The notes under the pieces are model-generated. The model ran no database searches and was not told where the DNA came from. It was given only the letters and a program-made list of their open reading frames with translations. A DNA stretch of 64,000 bases, taken from assembly GCA_021789695.1 (NCBI GenBank), contig JAJYJH010000006.1, forward strand, positions 19,818-83,817. Direction: 5' to 3'. Shown piece by piece: positions 61,301 through 64,000 of the stretch. This DNA comes from a bacterium. GTDB taxonomy: Bacteria; Elusimicrobiota; Elusimicrobia; Elusimicrobiales; UBA9959. The first letter of the stretch is position 1, and each line of letters begins with the position of its first letter. The position numbers and the translations under genes are program-made.

Positions 61301-64000
61301 GTTCAGCGCGCTATTGGCGGTCACGGCGGAGGTCCAGGAGGAGCCGGCAACGCTGTAATACTGCAGGTAGTGCGGCGAGGTCGCCCCTGTCTCCTGTATG
61401 CGCACCAGTTCGTCGCGCACCGTGCCGTCGGGCCTGTCGTAAGAGCCGCCGTTTATGTTGCCTGTCTGGCTGATATAGCCGTTGTTGTACGGGTAGGCGA
61501 TGGTGGAGGTGGGCGGCGTGACGTCGTAGACGAAGGAGGACTTAAGGCCGTAGCCCTCCTGGTTGGTGGCCGCGTCGCGGGCGTTGGTCTGGACGCTGAA
61601 GCGCACGCCGTCGTTGCCGGTGAACATGGCCGGGTTTATAGCCGAGGTCCAGTTGTCGAAAGGCGGCGAGGCAGTCAGCATTTGCTGGGTGGGCGACCAG
61701 CCGTTGATGCCGTTCCAGTACTGCCCGTCCGAGTCCCGCGTTATATAAAGAGCTATGCTGGAGACCCCGGAAGAGCCTGGGTCGTAGCTGGTGCCCTGGA
61801 GCTGGGCCGGCATATAGTTCAGGTTCGCCCCGTCGGCCGGGAGGGTCACGGTGGAGATCGGGGCCTGATTGTCGTAGAGGAAGGTGGCCGTGGTATATGA
61901 GGTGTCGTAGTTCCCGGCCACGTCCTCGGCCATGGCGCGGATACGGTAGGTGGCGCCGCTGGTCCAGGTAGAGTCCTGTATGGCGTAGGCCCAGGACGAG
62001 GAACTCTGGTACACCGTTTCCTGCGGGGACAGCCACGGCGCCGAGTTCTCGTTCGAGCCGGGAGCCGACCAGGGCGGACTCAGCGACGGATCGTAATACT
62101 TGCCGAGGGCCGGCATATAGACGGTGATCCAGGTCTGCTTCACCGCGATATTGTCGCCCGAGGTGCCGGTTATGGTAGGCAGCGAGTTATAACTCGGTAG
62201 GGAGGGCAGCGTGATGTAACTGACCGGCTTCTGGTTGTCGTACGTGAGCGTTACGCCGTCGCCGGCCGGAATGTCTCCGGTCTTGGGCTGCGCCCCCGGC
62301 GGGCCGTATTCCGGGTTGAGGGCCAGGTCGTAGGACCAGGAGACGATGCGGTAATTCGAGTTCTGGTTCCCCGGGTCCGCCAGATAGACCGACAGCGCCG
62401 CCGGCAGGCTATAGCTCCAGGTGACGGTGGCTTTGCCGATATTGTACGGAGAAGTGTCCGCGTAGGCCTGGTACCAGACCGGGTCCACGGCGGTGAAAGC
62501 GGAACCGTTCCACCAGCTCCCCCCCGCCAGCTGAAAGGCGACGTTGACGGTATAGGTGCCCAGGTCCGCCCGGTAGATATCGGCCGCGTCCGCCGCCTGG
62601 CCGCGGACCTGCGTAAAGCCGGTGGTGTAGCCCTGCAGCGGGTAGGTTATGGTAGACGTCGGCTTGTTGACGTCGAACTTTATCGTGGCCGCGGCATGCG
62701 CCGACTCGTTGCCGGCGTAGTCCACGGCCTTCGCCTCTATGTAGTACTGCCGGTTCCCGGTGAAGCCCAGCGACGGGCTGTTGTAGTTCCAGTTGTCCAG
62801 GGTCCCCCCCGCGAGCTGCCACGAGGGACAGGCCAAGAAGGCGGAGCCGTCGAAACAGGTAGTATTGGAAAGGTCCTTCACCTGCACGTAAACGGCGCTG
62901 ACCTTGGAATAGGGATTCGTCTGGTCGTTCTGGTTGGAGGTCCCCGCTATCGGAGTCGACACTTTTATGTTCGAATACGCCGCTCCGTCCGCCGGATAGG
63001 ACAGGGTTACGTAAGGCGGCACCGCGTCGTAGGTGAAGACGTAGGTGGAATAGACGTTAGAATAGTTGCCGGCGTAGTCCAGGGTCCGCGCCGAGGCGGT
63101 GTAGGAGACGTCGCTGGCCAGCATGGCCGCCGGAACGGTGTAATACCAGGAGGTGTCCCCCAGCTTGACGGTCTGTATCCAGGTATCCGGCGCAGCGGTC
63201 CAGCCGGTGCCGGTCCAGTACTGGGTGCCCACGCCGGTGCCGGTGGAGAACCTGATCTGGGTGTAGTTCTGCCCGGCCAGGCTCGCGTCGGCCGTGCCGT
63301 AGACGCTGAACGGCGCGCCCTCGGCCAGGGCCGTAGGCGAGGTTATCTGCACCAGCGGCGGCGTGGTGTCCAGGATAACGTCGGTCTCGGCGCCGAAAGA
63401 GCCGGAGTTGGGCGGCACGGCGTTGTCTATGCCGCGCGTGAAGAGCATGTACTTCTCGTCCGAAGGCAGCTGCGCCGCCGGCAGCGTGTAGTCCCAGTCG
63501 GGGGGCGTGAAGGCGTCAGGCTGCACCTCGGAAGGCGTGGTCCCCCAGTCCAGGCCGGTCCAGTAATAGGTGGTGGCGCCCTCCAGCCTGGCTATGCGCA
63601 ACTTGACGTTGGCCACGCTGGTGACCCCGCCGGGGGAGTCGTAGGCGGTGCCGTAAAGGGTCCAGTTCCCGCCGGGGTTTATACGCCCGGTACCGAGCGT
63701 GTCGCCGTAGTTGGTCAGAACGACGGACGGCGGCTGGACGTCCCAGACCACCGTAAAGGAGGAGAAGGCGTCCACGAAGGCTTGCTGCGTATTGCCGGCA
63801 GGCAGGGCCGTATCCTTGGCCCTGGACATGACTATGTAGGAGTCGCCCTGGATGTAGGCGCCGGGCGGCGGGAGCCCTGAAATAGTCCACGAGGAGGCCG
63901 TTACGCCCGGCACGCTGACCGTCGCCGTGGCCCAGTAGATGTCCGAGTCCGCCGGCTGCGAGGCGTCCCAGGCGCCTGTGTCCCAGCGCCAGTAGCGCAG
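34373..64000 (-). CDS. Giant surface repeat protein, at least 9,875 residues, N-terminus outside window
   Basis: One uninterrupted frame covers 29.6 kb and is still open at the right edge. The GTG at 63913 is only an internal candidate, with 29 further in-frame codons upstream. Order from the visible N-side: about 41 Ig-like modules (64000 to ~47925), about 17 modules with a LLPGQ...TAG...VDxYxNxV pattern (~47925 to 41270), eight ~215-residue modules with Ca-binding-like DSNGNG loops (~41270 to 36060), a unique Asp-rich stretch (DINGDGIPD, DIDGDGLLD), a fibronectin III-like domain (~35090-34740) and a FlgD-like C-terminus (YPNPVD, VIWDGTNGLGG). Cysteine is scarce. It is probably an exported adhesin or filament. 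No in-frame stop or frameshift is visible. Confidence 0.9.
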   Translation of the reverse strand: MRYWRWDTGAWDASQPADSDIYWATATVSVPGVTASSWTISGLPPPGAYIQGDSYIVMSRAKDTALPAGNTQQAFVDAFSSFTVVWDVQPPSVVLTNYGDTLGTGRINPGGNWTLYGTAYDSPGGVTSVANVKLRIARLEGATTYYWTGLDWGTTPSEVQPDAFTPPDWDYTLPAAQLPSDEKYMLFTRGIDNAVPPNSGSFGAETDVILDTTPPLVQITSPTALAEGAPFSVYGTADASLAGQNYTQIRFSTGTGVGTQYWTGTGWTAAPDTWIQTVKLGDTSWYYTVPAAMLASDVSYTASARTLDYAGNYSNVYSTYVFTYDAVPPYVTLSYPADGAAYSNIKVSTPIAGTSNQNDQTNPYSKVSAVYVQVKDLSNTTCFDGSAFLACPSWQLAGGTLDNWNYNSPSLGFTGNRQYYIEAKAVDYAGNESAHAAATIKFDVNKPTSTITYPLQGYTTGFTQVRGQAADAADIYRADLGTYTVNVAFQLAGGSWWNGSAFTAVDPVWYQAYADTSPYNIGKATVTWSYSLPAALSVYLADPGNQNSNYRIVSWSYDLALNPEYGPPGAQPKTGDIPAGDGVTLTYDNQKPVSYITLPSLPSYNSLPTITGTSGDNIAVKQTWITVYMPALGKYYDPSLSPPWSAPGSNENSAPWLSPQETVYQSSSSWAYAIQDSTWTSGATYRIRAMAEDVAGNYDTSYTTATFLYDNQAPISTVTLPADGANLNYMPAQLQGTSYDPGSSGVSSIALYITRDSDGQYWNGINGWSPTQQMLTASPPFDNWTSAINPAMFTGNDGVRFSVQTNARDAATNQEGYGLKSSFVYDVTPPTSTIAYPYNNGYISQTGNINGGSYDRPDGTVRDELVRIQETGATSPHYLQYYSVAGSSWTSAVTANSALNYGSLSPGATWWQLNAAPWQSGETYEISALAVDKAGNFQVTYATATAVKADFTPPTSTVTYPVNGVDVHSVLTSISGSASDVPPGQLDKVLVSYYCEDSNYPAIYGKYWNTDGAWDSPTPVFYPATINGGTWYTAGASTPTWYNNKNGVWYRVFAKAVDQAGNAVADPGQALPNSPEIHFRLFPPPPVSYINTPPAGVPNYNSVPAISGTAVYATTVAVRIIDYGPDLTYNSGNDDLVWDGTAWVSTNTAWATTVGYLGVDSFSAPNWSITVPSWNGNRRYRVISRAYDGLNDVYETVTSDQGNEFILDTSNPSASVTAPSTTYLHSLAALAGTASDVPPGTVVSGYFRVKRQASAQYWNWQASTFTALSGQYTDLTSVPSWNGTLGVYLLNYTTDYFQSGAAFEPNQSYVAQLAVADKAGNAGSAVDMPFTIDVASPTAYITIPYDANGSGIRRMDSISGTAVDNFANANVSIAIQEQDYHLWYSNSAQGFVSSAQPIWISLLNNTSGYLSASATSWTYAPAGFDSKFSAGSDGDTYLVLARAQDMAGNVQDQFASPVSSTVIKIDKAPPSSYFTFPADDSGAGTGRYNSSSLGFVNGTAADNYYTVNNAGVAEVELRLSYLQGGATYYWDGSNFVTGGGFDTTAWQPITPSGSAPVWNWVYAHPVAMPGDREYRAEVKAMDDARLDDDTGDGNWQVNYTTVNFIVDDTPPLVAITTPTVLALSQLQGIGGTADAAISGFSGAQVRISTNSGASYWNGSGWTSSPVWLNAAKLGNTSWYYTVDQAMLQDNAVYTVEAMARDYSGNYSSVYSTYTFTYDTTGPSVSVSYPLNGAAYSGVLTSTPIAGSSSSSQSAPNTGVSTVAVAVSELDSLNHYIDCFDGSAFSACASPVWLPAQSAGGSNWQFNSPALSFADDHKYHVEARAQDIAGNYSAAQGVDFRYDVDPPTSTIVSPGSGYINAWSQITGYAWDNYNNNRVYDAGMGTYTVLVAIKRVGGSWWTGSAFNGGGPSWLEASVDTSAYSQGYTTYTWTYSMPSALQTAIVSARTNDYYVVPWSYDLALNPEYGPANGQPAAGDIPAGVGRIVRFDNDVPVAVATSPVNLSAQNNVPYLYGVATDTGVIAGVQVLVKARGSWNAEWNGGTTGTNSDWDNTSYAHWSTATLTNGAWSLALPPLNPVNNYKLSVWARAYDLAGNWQATPTNTQILNNQNADGSAAYYFDYDTTLPQTGVTAPDRYALNVATGMIAGTAFDAGIEPSGVAYVYLRLHRSDGAYWHFINGNWTDATASDNFLAGFGSPWAEPIAPSSQDDGYSYDVYTLAVDNAQNNSAKQYFSTFTFIVDETTPASKITFPANNSFIGAVSAITGTADDSVEDLHGWTAPRDFESGISSYTGVQVALQRLTDGLWWDGSGFTLSSRQWSPVSFSGTSSGTWSYSLPAGAIADGTTYYAMSRSQDIAGNLETQYTTNYFTGDVTPPLSMAYAPSGTTASASQIVGTAWDTPPGQLRTTNMVMLSLKEVDPVISCYDNGLNAFVACPGGLYPNNRIWFTTGTLTVSPDPTQFSTWTWNTSAIGWSNSAQYNVIALAIDKAGNQKSSGTVENPDVSFTLVTPQAMVTIATPLGPDDKNYMATDIPSVSGTGSNLRAVDSVQIRLERLIGSTSWWYEPSLSWVSQDTWTWYSSSDQSWQQHISSVAFAVDNASYTFVVTPYNSTGQAGTDATRRVVIDNTKPVGAILYPNTPYINSMGVLSGTATDPNNITQPSLQKDFGGDVYVRIKNVENGYYWTGSSFTATVTNLETSYSPQTVVSWSTATAVNAGLQDGQRYQVLLLPKDKAGNVESNESAMPSYEVLFDTNPPSAYFSFPGNRQVLRSLTAVTGTAYDPLGTYSPYMKSDLNNVQLQIYDEQGVKWWADGAGGFTVTGSSFNVVSGTDTWSYSPPNLVSALTSGKYYVIQAMATDHAGNQQAGFTDVVSSRVFIWDTTPPTSAITQPADQGTYMPGALTGVNALSGTATDSPLPFVGIQLSTPQVNLSYLDGGTTYYWTGSSFSSYTVTFAGAWQDAIGTDTWHYPFDGANWISDKLYTLYVRAFDKAEPLGPNGGNEQNPWTVHQFVVDGTPPVSRITVPRDNSFIQNSLPAISGTSYGGLSGLASAPSGLKLRISHVIGAQTYYWSGTTAGGWSTASVDLPVNYSASASTITWSYPPATYDPPDISTNNHVYTISVAGLDKAGNQEVYNSVNVTSDFNYPSISISTPMAGADAFYGAVRPTGQLAGNSLDAPAGVAPPITMEITDLSESGAVKPKWDGSAWSVVNSTWLAVGGLSPWSYAPPAWPANKRFRVELYAVDNAGNQVPPGTYVREFIYDVNTPSSTILSPSSVYQNASQVASFSGTAVDWVNSPSTEAMSGLTPQGVQVQIVDNSQTGVTFNGTGFASGDYWRNAQFTPTAQITDAVLGVNVVQAADWSYPPAGDSWPPALVQGHSYTVRSRALDRSGNLEGYQEKTFTYDASAPTTTITMPGNFAYASLPLSSGTLREDYSYVPPGGIQLLFKRNSDSQYWTGSGWGAFGASDWLDATSVYQSSWTYVDAALSSYFNTLSGSLDFTEYIRGTDAAGNTNLPQTQPLSGGVVFKIDHFVPVSLTTYPATGNGPLVFRNTPVSALAGTASDYDPGSPSGLNGVYVRIRRYDSGGTPCYYDQTFGNWVTAAGGSEWMPQNAGTLSAWVKSLPATAFSGSNGGDCYSGLDKGDGFRFEVQSYAVDNTQPVNGGPNTEVNYSTASFLLDYSTPTAAILQPANQSYLRTISLLSGTAADPVAGGGIPSGPASIEYELTDTDVVPNRYWNFNTLQWQATYVSSVTAPAANWTVTSIPNNNPSGNDSWAVGRSSATFQLRIKVADKAGNYSGFADNVSTFTLDLLPPDSQITSPPTENGYYLAVSSITGTAADYNSGVSTVALSVQQDNTQDADCTNTGDNSYYWSGSSWQGGQAWLPVNSYNPVGGSWRYDDASKIVFNAYCYYVVKSSAVDNVGNGQVTWGSRRFKFTPPPAVTRVLVPANGVYYQNLSQVSGTANVNTQSVWLNARRLRDNDYWNFGSSAWQVAFSSVQVIPAAGAWTLASSLPPLVTDSSYTFTAVGLNGSGVFEAAPVTNQVYFDTTPPVSLMLLPSQTQLYYNSLPKLGGTAQDPPGASPPASGVSGVWVRIQETTGPYSGDYWDNSASAYTGTQTDNKAAYYVAASSWDFTVSYPTAAFTDGAGYAAQSYSLDNTYDNGTFKGTQSPLSAPIVFNYDVSAPTATLTSVSPGQARSAVNVASGAVQETMVLANFGQPPGTQISEVRLHLRYNNLAQYWNGSGWFSSPSTYFAAQVFQSSWTSAAMPVWADAGSYTLWAEAVDKAGNDQPNFTANGSSVTFTVDSSAPVVAVLNPVAGSKISSVASVTGTANDPNWSTNSGIAGASNVQVQVSYLYGGSTYYYDNALSFSSYTLDDTNSWWPATNWAAQGPSSGTWTYVPAGLSSAMVGDRVYRFRARAQDNAVPVPNPAVLTANAASNSGVIYDVTPPVSRITLPKDGSKIRSLSAITGTALDNLAGISTPGQISVSLASLSPVAGNWNGASPGDFSLPSETFQPLSGVSLAATYDGLNWSFTAPALSDGYTYLMKVRASDNVVPPNVETNISSVTFIYDITPPAAAIVSPISLPDARANLNSLASISGTAFEQFTLKYASVSVQEDDTHLYYDVATSTFDSVAQTWLPIPGFPGAQTGSAYTWTAPAPPLTDNKNYNIQVIAGDVAGNVMTPPSATVIRYDVTPPVSQPLTPANGSFINKLASVTGTALDPNSNPSGVAGTQIRVQRNSDGKFWTGATWGSETWLSGVPGVSWTKSSQLPPSDNNVGLTDGNVYTVTSRSYDVAANTQSVILAGTSFMFDVSSPTAFVQLPLNGARYNALPQLSGTAADANNVTFPQVRIYDIPLGKYWMTGTGTCGGVPLPGWVGSTCPTFPEIWNVAVGSSATGAPFAWNYDSSGVAWPNRDTGLRVDLKAQDAAGNYSVTSSTFSFDNVPPSSLILYPPVDGTTYSSMTAISGTSYDLTSTINEVDIRMWYLSGGTTYYWSPVVPHWTASDPGWFSIPDGPGSRGIDNPWTYSDPNYDFDDPGTNNFAWKEGTNDHANGKVFNIVTRAIDATTNDQVVLTTRTFQFDNVPPLSAPVQPGPDTAYSGLTALWGTAVDDVSGVASVSVSILSENAAGGPKYYDGAGFNNAAETWLPVQNLYPSSWTYTSALLSFSDTMHYVVKSSATDSVGNVQTAVGESRFLFDTTPATSTVLAPLNGNVYEDNESLIGNYYDPGYTTGINGTGSGVFHDASNPWGRGLVEVAVFRDTDPYMSSVGPLVFGPGSGWDDSGYFWNGSTWTDVSAGVVWVPAQFDTQPTWVYTGLQCASAAQRAAHTCWVRGDRYVVWSRATDNAGVLGTPLSGPKFYISAPAKNFKVWVDPGQNPMMAGDIVNLNVQATDADGNVAAAYIGTVTFQMDSGLGPEIMGSNAAEAVDELHGLPPEYQFQPSDYGFKTFQMRLRKAGSRSLLASDLYTPSINGNATLTVNPAAAQQTQIIADYDPAGEMPAPGTVSGKTGTPRTKPAGASVPFLLQVTDKYWNVVPSSSVSLGVADTDPNNSLASPDGQAVFVGSATINRTFVSADSQGWSLLCNGAVSSKVPVTPNQASGLLALMPGETRNQGKYTVQPYGKDGTVTDQLAGSTFTVRVYAVDQFYNTDVSTSFPVSVSMPGDKYEVTPAPAQLSAGTTSFVFTPIVAGPQPVEAQLAGAGYLSGGTSFYVTPNTVKVWWAEPAQLNLVVPGQTLEPGLPPYGSNPSPGGKLGSPLPLTAGVTVQMSVYLTDQYYNVVLGATPFMAVSSNTPQVQISFPNDPNIAARGLPPFAGGFDRKSLIAGSTTFSVIPVTHDESPGMTAMVADTGLTGTNFSTDTVSGIVVKSAPATHLLLMVPNEVPAEGVIGGKTGVAGPLTAGSTYQITVRAVDDFGNLANDGRSVKLLSNDVYASTYTAGAPAVFQPQALANGQAIFKGFLPSAATGNLVIDAVDNDTVYPKLSTSTDSGVTVNPGQASRLIVLLPTQALVPGKVLPPYGSAGSISTQTAGVGFSAQVYAADSRYNMVSDVSLNKTMHAVADDSFGGPSSNGDLGTFSMTAGSATLSNILLRTAGYRTITVTDQSGTYPPLGSTPSGTLTLQPYTPTRIRALLPGESPAPGNVAATGRSGAPTAQQAGSTFTVTVDITDSFWNLTPGTSQQIQLTADDPNAIITPSSQVVVGSATFTVTPIRAGYTVLTAAVVAPGLPGGPTLAQDIASTVQVAPGVPKRLLVLLPGQSWQQGTLSGVGVTGAPLDTTAGSTDFKLRVGVVDSYFNLVPGRPADVKLNTPSDPFAPPVSTAAVNTAYGYTDLIYVTLRRAATQYLTATDYGNSGLADDPGSSTFTVRPAAPVGLQLVLPGELAVPGSGNYPAGGKSLTASTQTAGVTFKATVNLVDSYMNVYNGLSVGPTVYLVTSDLYDIDSSSVPLNYGTVQVPLTLVTRSAASYVKVSPVSAADNQVCSGNAGGICRNDNTAAMSSFKVYASTAARLLVVLPGQSLVEGKCNISPPCASASVAWPGLSGPPSAHTIGTGSLFAGVYLTDAFFNRATDAVGSAQDTNPPAVMPEVRVTMPNDPGATSPSPQTLSNGSSVFPVDPHTSISTYTVMAATTTASPASYQTGLSTMTVYPGPAVGMSMTVASTGVVAGTPFSAELSVHDVYGNVCSTGPNVYLGTATFVVTSQVDSLQAPSLTAPSTGYAASDYGVKDLVSWFTLRKAGPDTIGAYDSLVPSISVNPPLALYVSPGPPSVYHVSPTDNTQVPAGSLLSPGVQPITAQLTDAYDNNISSAGLPAVMNISEVYGSTGSLVYWNGGSWLNIGVSTMAYTDMNGQVGISTQVAYQVSSKSGDWARVWVGTTTLVPATYDTYVAARQNVTGEMITTGGTPTKLIFVSSQPAALVGIQEMAGTGAFFTVERRDDFNNVTMQGETDVYLGLPSSQITVHQGLGRGNIATFGNIGDYGFRNTLNDQFINAVPVLPGQTQASFRYHDRASSYSGTSPATNTGEGGRPGYWQIEARSGSMQPAIHQLEMDPAQIAQVAFGNVPRTMTAGKITGPLGDVEYFRAILLDMFQNPSVSTQDVTVLLSTYTRQPSLINDSFSFSASSSVSGAFPPVFASTVTTVDIPLNSYFATFYYMDTTASSVYPSSSTLIRPIVEVSVPAQQGWAASTQSVTIQPDLTFRVNVSSGAGQVLTAGATSQNFMISIEDHYGNPTPVAGGQEDAVGAGIAFAMASDSGGNVQFSAPNTGNFVPNPGTAKMALGQATTSFYMIDTLTSFPTHQLTVTTVQPKGWLPAVSSYTVVPAAPDHITFYTPARRLIAGSTVQYASYAAGITTPTVVTAALKDYYDNNTTTDTPVTVRFSAVRNTTFGGIDPTAQVVDSNASWKLLNTNPYDISIPAGYSFANIYVWDKIVGSATITANSYISRDNVSFPQISQDEYITPSTAAYFTLHHPYTLASPLRVQTPGYITLKVRDRFGNVATGDPVNGDYYVGKVNMATNSGGSADLRDAINNTTDYTFVKADQGQRTLQLYDTMVETLKVNVTDYNMPGIYGYTNDGDRGLPQQSDGDVVLSGLVITPRDFSPEDPLPVSKTSIGITKTAIYQGDGLIPDVPAPVPMLRLTMQTMPVGAPPAYLDSVQIKSSGTLSHSDIIDIGMYADNSTAGQLGLFDGESVLGGAPTDILMSTGTWDSTLMGWRFDNLKAKVSTAAIVSDAPRNFFFAVRMSTVAATPRTFGLVMDNPSFVVLDSTFVGVAYNNFPIQTATSPVLNQPATVNISGDDIAAWWQPGVSPGQYDYVEQGTERAGFLAIHAWTDNFVGTIKSFRIIKTGTGSGQDIKSMRLFLDSNGNGVFDQAVDKEVTDPSNPPTFNPADPGTFVLPLYNPGVDGEVSIDTKTYFVVYEFQPDAVPGVTHGARLETSGVSLVDGVVGAFSPVVSSTVPLYATADVVYLSDVNKSSPNNFSKPSFVTQNDVNQPVARLTMQIKGTTGSAIWNGLKLDRWVPASENGNAALWNKVTDVKRVSLWYDSNGDGLLETTGTVHDTEVVLPSVNKRVFPYDTLRTPLVSTDTVLRVTNIQNFFPSDSPFPMAPGRLIINDGQPDPSLKEVVYYSTVDVLNNAFGGLTRGAEGTPEMAWSSGTVVSGQAVLPLIGSSGNMDGQTIYVSPKDYFLTYDIDPLATVSDTAYLGMAVRTTDYFSVAPSTKTMSPLNIGVMAPGKTLSLIGKVNEYPDNVLVKASDTITGENLQQKAVNQPILQFTMQTDVADALWRWMLVYATGSAIQDGTAIPDVSAVKIWYDSDNNGFLGPNDQLIGTGTFGNTIYGPLVARVDISTAQRIITPDMAKAANVSQRYFLTYDIRDSAMPNDSLGNPRTLGAYMARGSFPQNSPYFDDPAKNSISLPNVYSSTSNLTYVSQVREIISAPSTMTVLTEPVFAYGGGVSTPTVRLAQNVTSPGPMDAAWLVTSTAGLSSAGYLMADNEIVHYSGLAAGAITMVTRGVFNTPVVNHSSGAALGMAVQQGWLNYPFMKMTLTTSGYGVRWTGFRLSRVQPSGLNGYDSDVADIRVWKDNGNGTFDRDPVTGQDTSDTLIGEGRFGANDPVGKATIYVKDPALNNQDYVVIGSTPTVVFVTMDIDKASNFSNAALTPQNDVLGVEVPDETNFYFGPANSGHVAQFLDPAESANSVVMPTLNNVTLTPDDISPVSAVQNDKNVGLLAMKMSVDHTSALLQGIKVNRVGTANDSDIDLVKVWKDSNGNCLLDSADTSSDTAGNYPNLLSYGNEAFSSGTVNIVLKTPMVITTTPACAFVSYDLSQFALVGSTVGLSINSASNFTIGIPNTITLSTWPINTAPVTIKEIPSNVNLGVYDMAADLVQAGGVGQAQTGVAMTRFNLITDAGNARWSAIKLQRTGASNDPNAPFGKNTDVKFVSIYQDSNQNDILDVNDVNISEARTSLVSYFASTDTVPFHLVVQSTAGFPSSGNVYLSNAELMTYDSTGIDALGRPYLDITARGLKLGDVLTPQINHPVGDLVRKVDLFDQNNPLNTQITVSLSQVQTLSPLAQTFFVVYDIGEQAIKANKVGVMIRDKSWLTVNAPHDVSPDIYFGITKTLPKGTYTDVYPYGSSLVPIQAVTLAVAANTLAPKSAERGTRNVPMLTFTMNTGTAFVDVGQLVITQGGTIAGSVTGLGDGDLSRVALWKDDGTGAFNPITDELLGYVDHSSTEPFKNGISINIQDGNLPYTIISTTPVMFHLTCDISSGTDLSGANVLGHLASLSLANFTDIRGVGGMALAAGQNFGDVYPMPSDEVLIAPAVIPLTPVYKNIMIAPNGYPAYALTDSSGNVVMGSNNLPLANTASVQYGSVPPGWKGWITGYTASGCKAAEPLIDINGDGIPDNFDFYGTGKCVNVSLNNSGLPSFDIDGDGLLDFDLNLDYIPDKIVDDGSGKPLYFVGNSVNNSRVLEAVSQLGAVPSAWSAQTTQLPAMWDPASGPVVQYEVALGDNYLDPTGETGSWQNLGDVLSGKVSNVALSPGHITKLTSRIEINTSSFTVQSTDGFAAEGIVYVGNEIMLVSKVDGTTFSIEQRGVQGSFKGPHTAWGETVSDRGYVLSVRGRMADGTYVPSVNGVPVLIYRLDTTKPTTPGAPEPQVPAGVSSGQTYTLKWDQSADPESNIMSYQIQERSGTDPVWRTIAAVPGFKMGGAVDNIYTVGDPNVPGETPRALDTYYTYRVRAWNFAGQASDWSAVSTPAGTSIGSSLFSPLYNDSSGKPVYVSNYPNPVDLRKGGVEGRADINYILNDNAEVTMTIYDLLGYVVREFHFDSGTPGGTLGPNHVIWDGTNGLGGIVSKGGYIVRVKASSPKGSKVVLRKVGIIH
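36060..41270 (-). repeat. Block C of the giant protein: eight ~215-residue modules with Ca-binding-like loops
   Basis: Eight modules each carry a beta region (LTMQT, LDSVQIKSSG) and one loop such as FLDSNGNGVFD, WYDSNGDGLLE, WYDSDNNGFLGPND or YQDSNQNDILDVND. These look like dockerin/EF-type calcium loops. Small modules of a different type (STAGF...RG...H..G) are inserted between some of them. Confidence 0.75.
41270..47925 (-). repeat. Block B of the giant protein: ~17 beta modules
   Basis: Modules of ~130 residues share an opening such as RLLVLLPGQ, then a TAGxxFxVxVxxVDxYxNxV stretch and an internal strand with SxQVVxVGSATF. The VDxYxN pattern resembles invasin/filamin-type bacterial Ig repeats. 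The first modules (LPGQ type) are more regular than the last five or six. Confidence 0.75.
47925..64000 (-). repeat. Block A of the giant protein: ~41 Ig-like modules
   Basis: Each module is about 130 residues. It opens with a D-x-T-P-P-x-S-x-I-x-x-P strand, then an ISGTAxD turn, a V-x-V-x-I strand, a YWNGSxW motif, a W-x-Y-x-x-P motif, and a RAxDxAGN strand before the next module. I counted 41 openings; the first is cut near the window edge. The pattern matches bacterial Ig-like domains used in stalk regions of adhesins. Confidence 0.85.

Overview
Organism. The window is GC-rich, densely coded DNA from a diderm (Gram-negative-type) bacterium. It holds peptidoglycan genes (alr, ddl, a PBP1A), periplasmic parvulins, lipoproteins and PorV/PorQ-type outer-membrane proteins. 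The PorV-type barrels, the FlgD-like/'YPNP' C-terminal domains and a giant Ig-like repeat protein make a deep-branching lineage such as Elusimicrobiota my best guess. That is an inference, not proven by a marker gene.

Layout. 1-2217 (minus): the start of a truncated membrane protein and a multi-pass membrane protein. 2294-5652 (plus): a promoter, a GEMM-type cyclic-dinucleotide riboswitch with a terminator, a secreted kelch propeller protein and a PorV-type barrel. 5746-6915: a serine-recombinase remnant butting onto the tmRNA gene ssrA (minus). 6993-12888 (minus): a Cys-rich secreted protein, a TPR protein, mfd and a GT-C-like membrane protein. 12987-16214: alr (plus) and a convergent PBP1A (minus). 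16297-19835 (plus): two parvulins, pdxA and a YgjV-like protein. 19844-25096: an anchored protein with a PrcB-like C-terminus (minus), a GYF_2-like protein (plus), then ddl and mnmA (minus), closed by a REP-like palindrome.

Core of interest. 25195-34316 (minus) reads as one long transcription unit. It starts at a near-perfect extended -10 promoter and a second GEMM riboswitch. It encodes a PorV-TPR outer-membrane protein, a membrane protein that looks like a FliF/FliG chimera with a TPR tail, an ~826-residue coiled-coil protein, FlbD, MotA, MotB and a lipoprotein. No flagellar rod, hook, filament or export genes are visible. I infer a PMF-driven envelope motor, possibly for gliding or surface-protein movement, under second-messenger control. 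Immediately upstream, 34373-64000 is a single open frame of at least 9,875 codons, truncated by the window edge. It encodes a giant repeat protein ending in fibronectin III-like and FlgD-like domains, a plausible surface adhesin or cargo for the same envelope system.

Regulation. Both riboswitches sit ahead of PorV-type genes, share a 13-base 5' core, and carry A at what I align to the ligand-discriminating position, suggesting 3',3'-cGAMP rather than c-di-GMP. Many other genes have a -10 hexamer only 6-9 bases upstream of the start codon, which suggests frequent leaderless mRNAs.
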